Both the position numbers and the translations under genes were made by a program. DNA of 64,000 nt from Sphingomonadaceae bacterium. Lineage in GTDB: Bacteria; Pseudomonadota; Alphaproteobacteria; Sphingomonadales; Sphingomonadaceae. Of this stretch, positions 63,530-64,000 are shown piece after piece. The notes below the pieces were generated by a model. It searched no databases and was not told the origin of the DNA. It worked only from the letters and a program-made list of their open reading frames with translations. Location: assembly GCA_027533105.1 (NCBI GenBank), contig JAPZTW010000002.1:186001-250000 (forward strand). The letters are read 5' to 3'. Within the stretch, counting starts at the first letter, position 1. Every line of letters starts with the position of its first letter.

Positions 63530-64000
63530 CTATTCCGCAGCCTGGGCCCAGCTGGCCGCCCCGCCCTGCCCCGCTGCAGCCACCTCGCCGGCCAGCCGCC
63601 TGACCAGGCCGCTCAGCACCTCGGCAACCGCTTCGAAGCCTGGGCCCAGCTCGGCGAGTCGCGCATCGAGATAGCGCGAACGATCGACTTCCAGTTGCAG
63701 GGCATGAATGCCCTCCGCGGGCGCCGCATGGCGATCCAGCACATAGCCCCCGGCATAGGGCCGGTTGTGTGCCGCCACCCGGCGCAGCGCGGTGAAATAG
63801 CCAAAGCAGCTGGCTACCAAGGCACCATGGCACGATGCCCCGAACCGGTCGCCCAGCACGAATTCGGGCGGCGGCAGGCCGTCCTGGTGGCCCAGCGGCG
63901 GCATCGAATGCAGGTCGATCAGCAAGGCTGCGCCCCAGCGGCGGCGCAGGCTGCCCAGCGTTTCGGCAATGCAGGCATGATAGGGCGCATGGATCGAATC
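63530..64000 (-). CDS. N-formylglutamate amidohydrolase family protein, 5'-truncated by the window edge
   Basis: The visible 156 residues are the C-terminal part of a family that hydrolyses N-formylglutamate, the last step of one histidine degradation branch. DSIHAPYHACIAETLGSL, LLIDLHSMPPLG, NRPYAGGYVLDRHAAP, ALQLEVDRSRYLD are characteristic, with metal-ligand histidines in the first two. The frame is open to base 64000, so the start is outside the window. No other histidine catabolic gene is visible. Confidence 0.85.
   Translation of the reverse strand, partial: DSIHAPYHACIAETLGSLRRRWGAALLIDLHSMPPLGHQDGLPPPEFVLGDRFGASCHGALVASCFGYFTALRRVAAHNRPYAGGYVLDRHAAPAEGIHALQLEVDRSRYLDARLAELGPGFEAVAEVLSGLVRRLAGEVAAAGQGGAASWAQAAE

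Noticed and set aside
63400..63603. Small open frame in the gap after sapC
   Set aside because: It runs through the terminator hairpin and into the amidohydrolase gene on the other strand; no ribosome binding site or motif.

Overview
The window is GC-rich chromosomal DNA of an alphaproteobacterium, most likely a member of the Sphingomonadales (Erythrobacteraceae, Novosphingobium or a close relative). The grounds are the alphaproteobacterial 5-aminolevulinate synthase with its typical N-terminus, the infA-maf-RNase E/G-yacG block, a SapC-family protein, a TonB-dependent receptor, MAPEG paralogues and a pyrF-trpF-trpB-trpA-accD-folC run. No insertion sequence, prophage, CRISPR array or rRNA was seen. 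The window opens inside rnc and closes inside an N-formylglutamate amidohydrolase gene.

1-13.4 kb is housekeeping: rnc-era, a fatty acid hydroxylase family protein, a minus-strand group (unknown 87-aa protein, orphan CheY-like receiver, small HTH-like protein), then topA, a small membrane protein, a von Willebrand A protein, dprA and plsY on the minus strand, and murI, an anchored metallo-beta-lactamase-fold protein and hemA on the plus strand, closed by a clear bidirectional terminator. 13.5-19.5 kb is a polyamine region: an ornithine/lysine decarboxylase, a serine hydrolase, and a tight operon of carboxynorspermidine/carboxyspermidine dehydrogenase, alpha/beta hydrolase and carboxynorspermidine decarboxylase. 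This is the S-adenosylmethionine-independent spermidine route. 19.5-30 kb holds a Thr/Ser dehydratase, two tandem MAPEG proteins, a TonB-dependent receptor with a Gly/Met-rich insert, infA-maf-RNase E/G-yacG, tRNA-Phe, a glutathione S-transferase, a TonB-like protein and a TrkH/TrkA potassium uptake pair.

30-40.9 kb is the main accessory region, a catabolic acyl-CoA cluster: enoyl-CoA hydratase, thiolase, a divergent thiolase-like protein that seems to lack the nucleophilic cysteine, a flavin oxidoreductase, three acyl-CoA dehydrogenases, an alpha/beta hydrolase, a VOC protein and a phytanoyl-CoA dioxygenase-like protein. Two matching palindromes at its two internal promoters suggest one repressor for the cluster. 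The substrate is unknown.

40.9-64 kb returns to core metabolism: purB, LapA-like, pyrF, SIMPL, trpF, trpB, trpA, accD, folC, an AmpG-like transporter, a Rieske oxygenase, an RsuA-family pseudouridine synthase, rsmD, an MFS transporter, a uvrD/pcrA helicase, a Tat-exported M20-like protein with altered metal ligands, an RhlE-like helicase, an FAD oxidase and SapC. Three copies of a palindromic intergenic repeat lie at 46.1, 49.3 and 52.0 kb; two of them supply the stop codon of the adjoining gene. A candidate small RNA ending in a strong terminator lies after sapC. Every intergenic gap is shorter than 300 bases.
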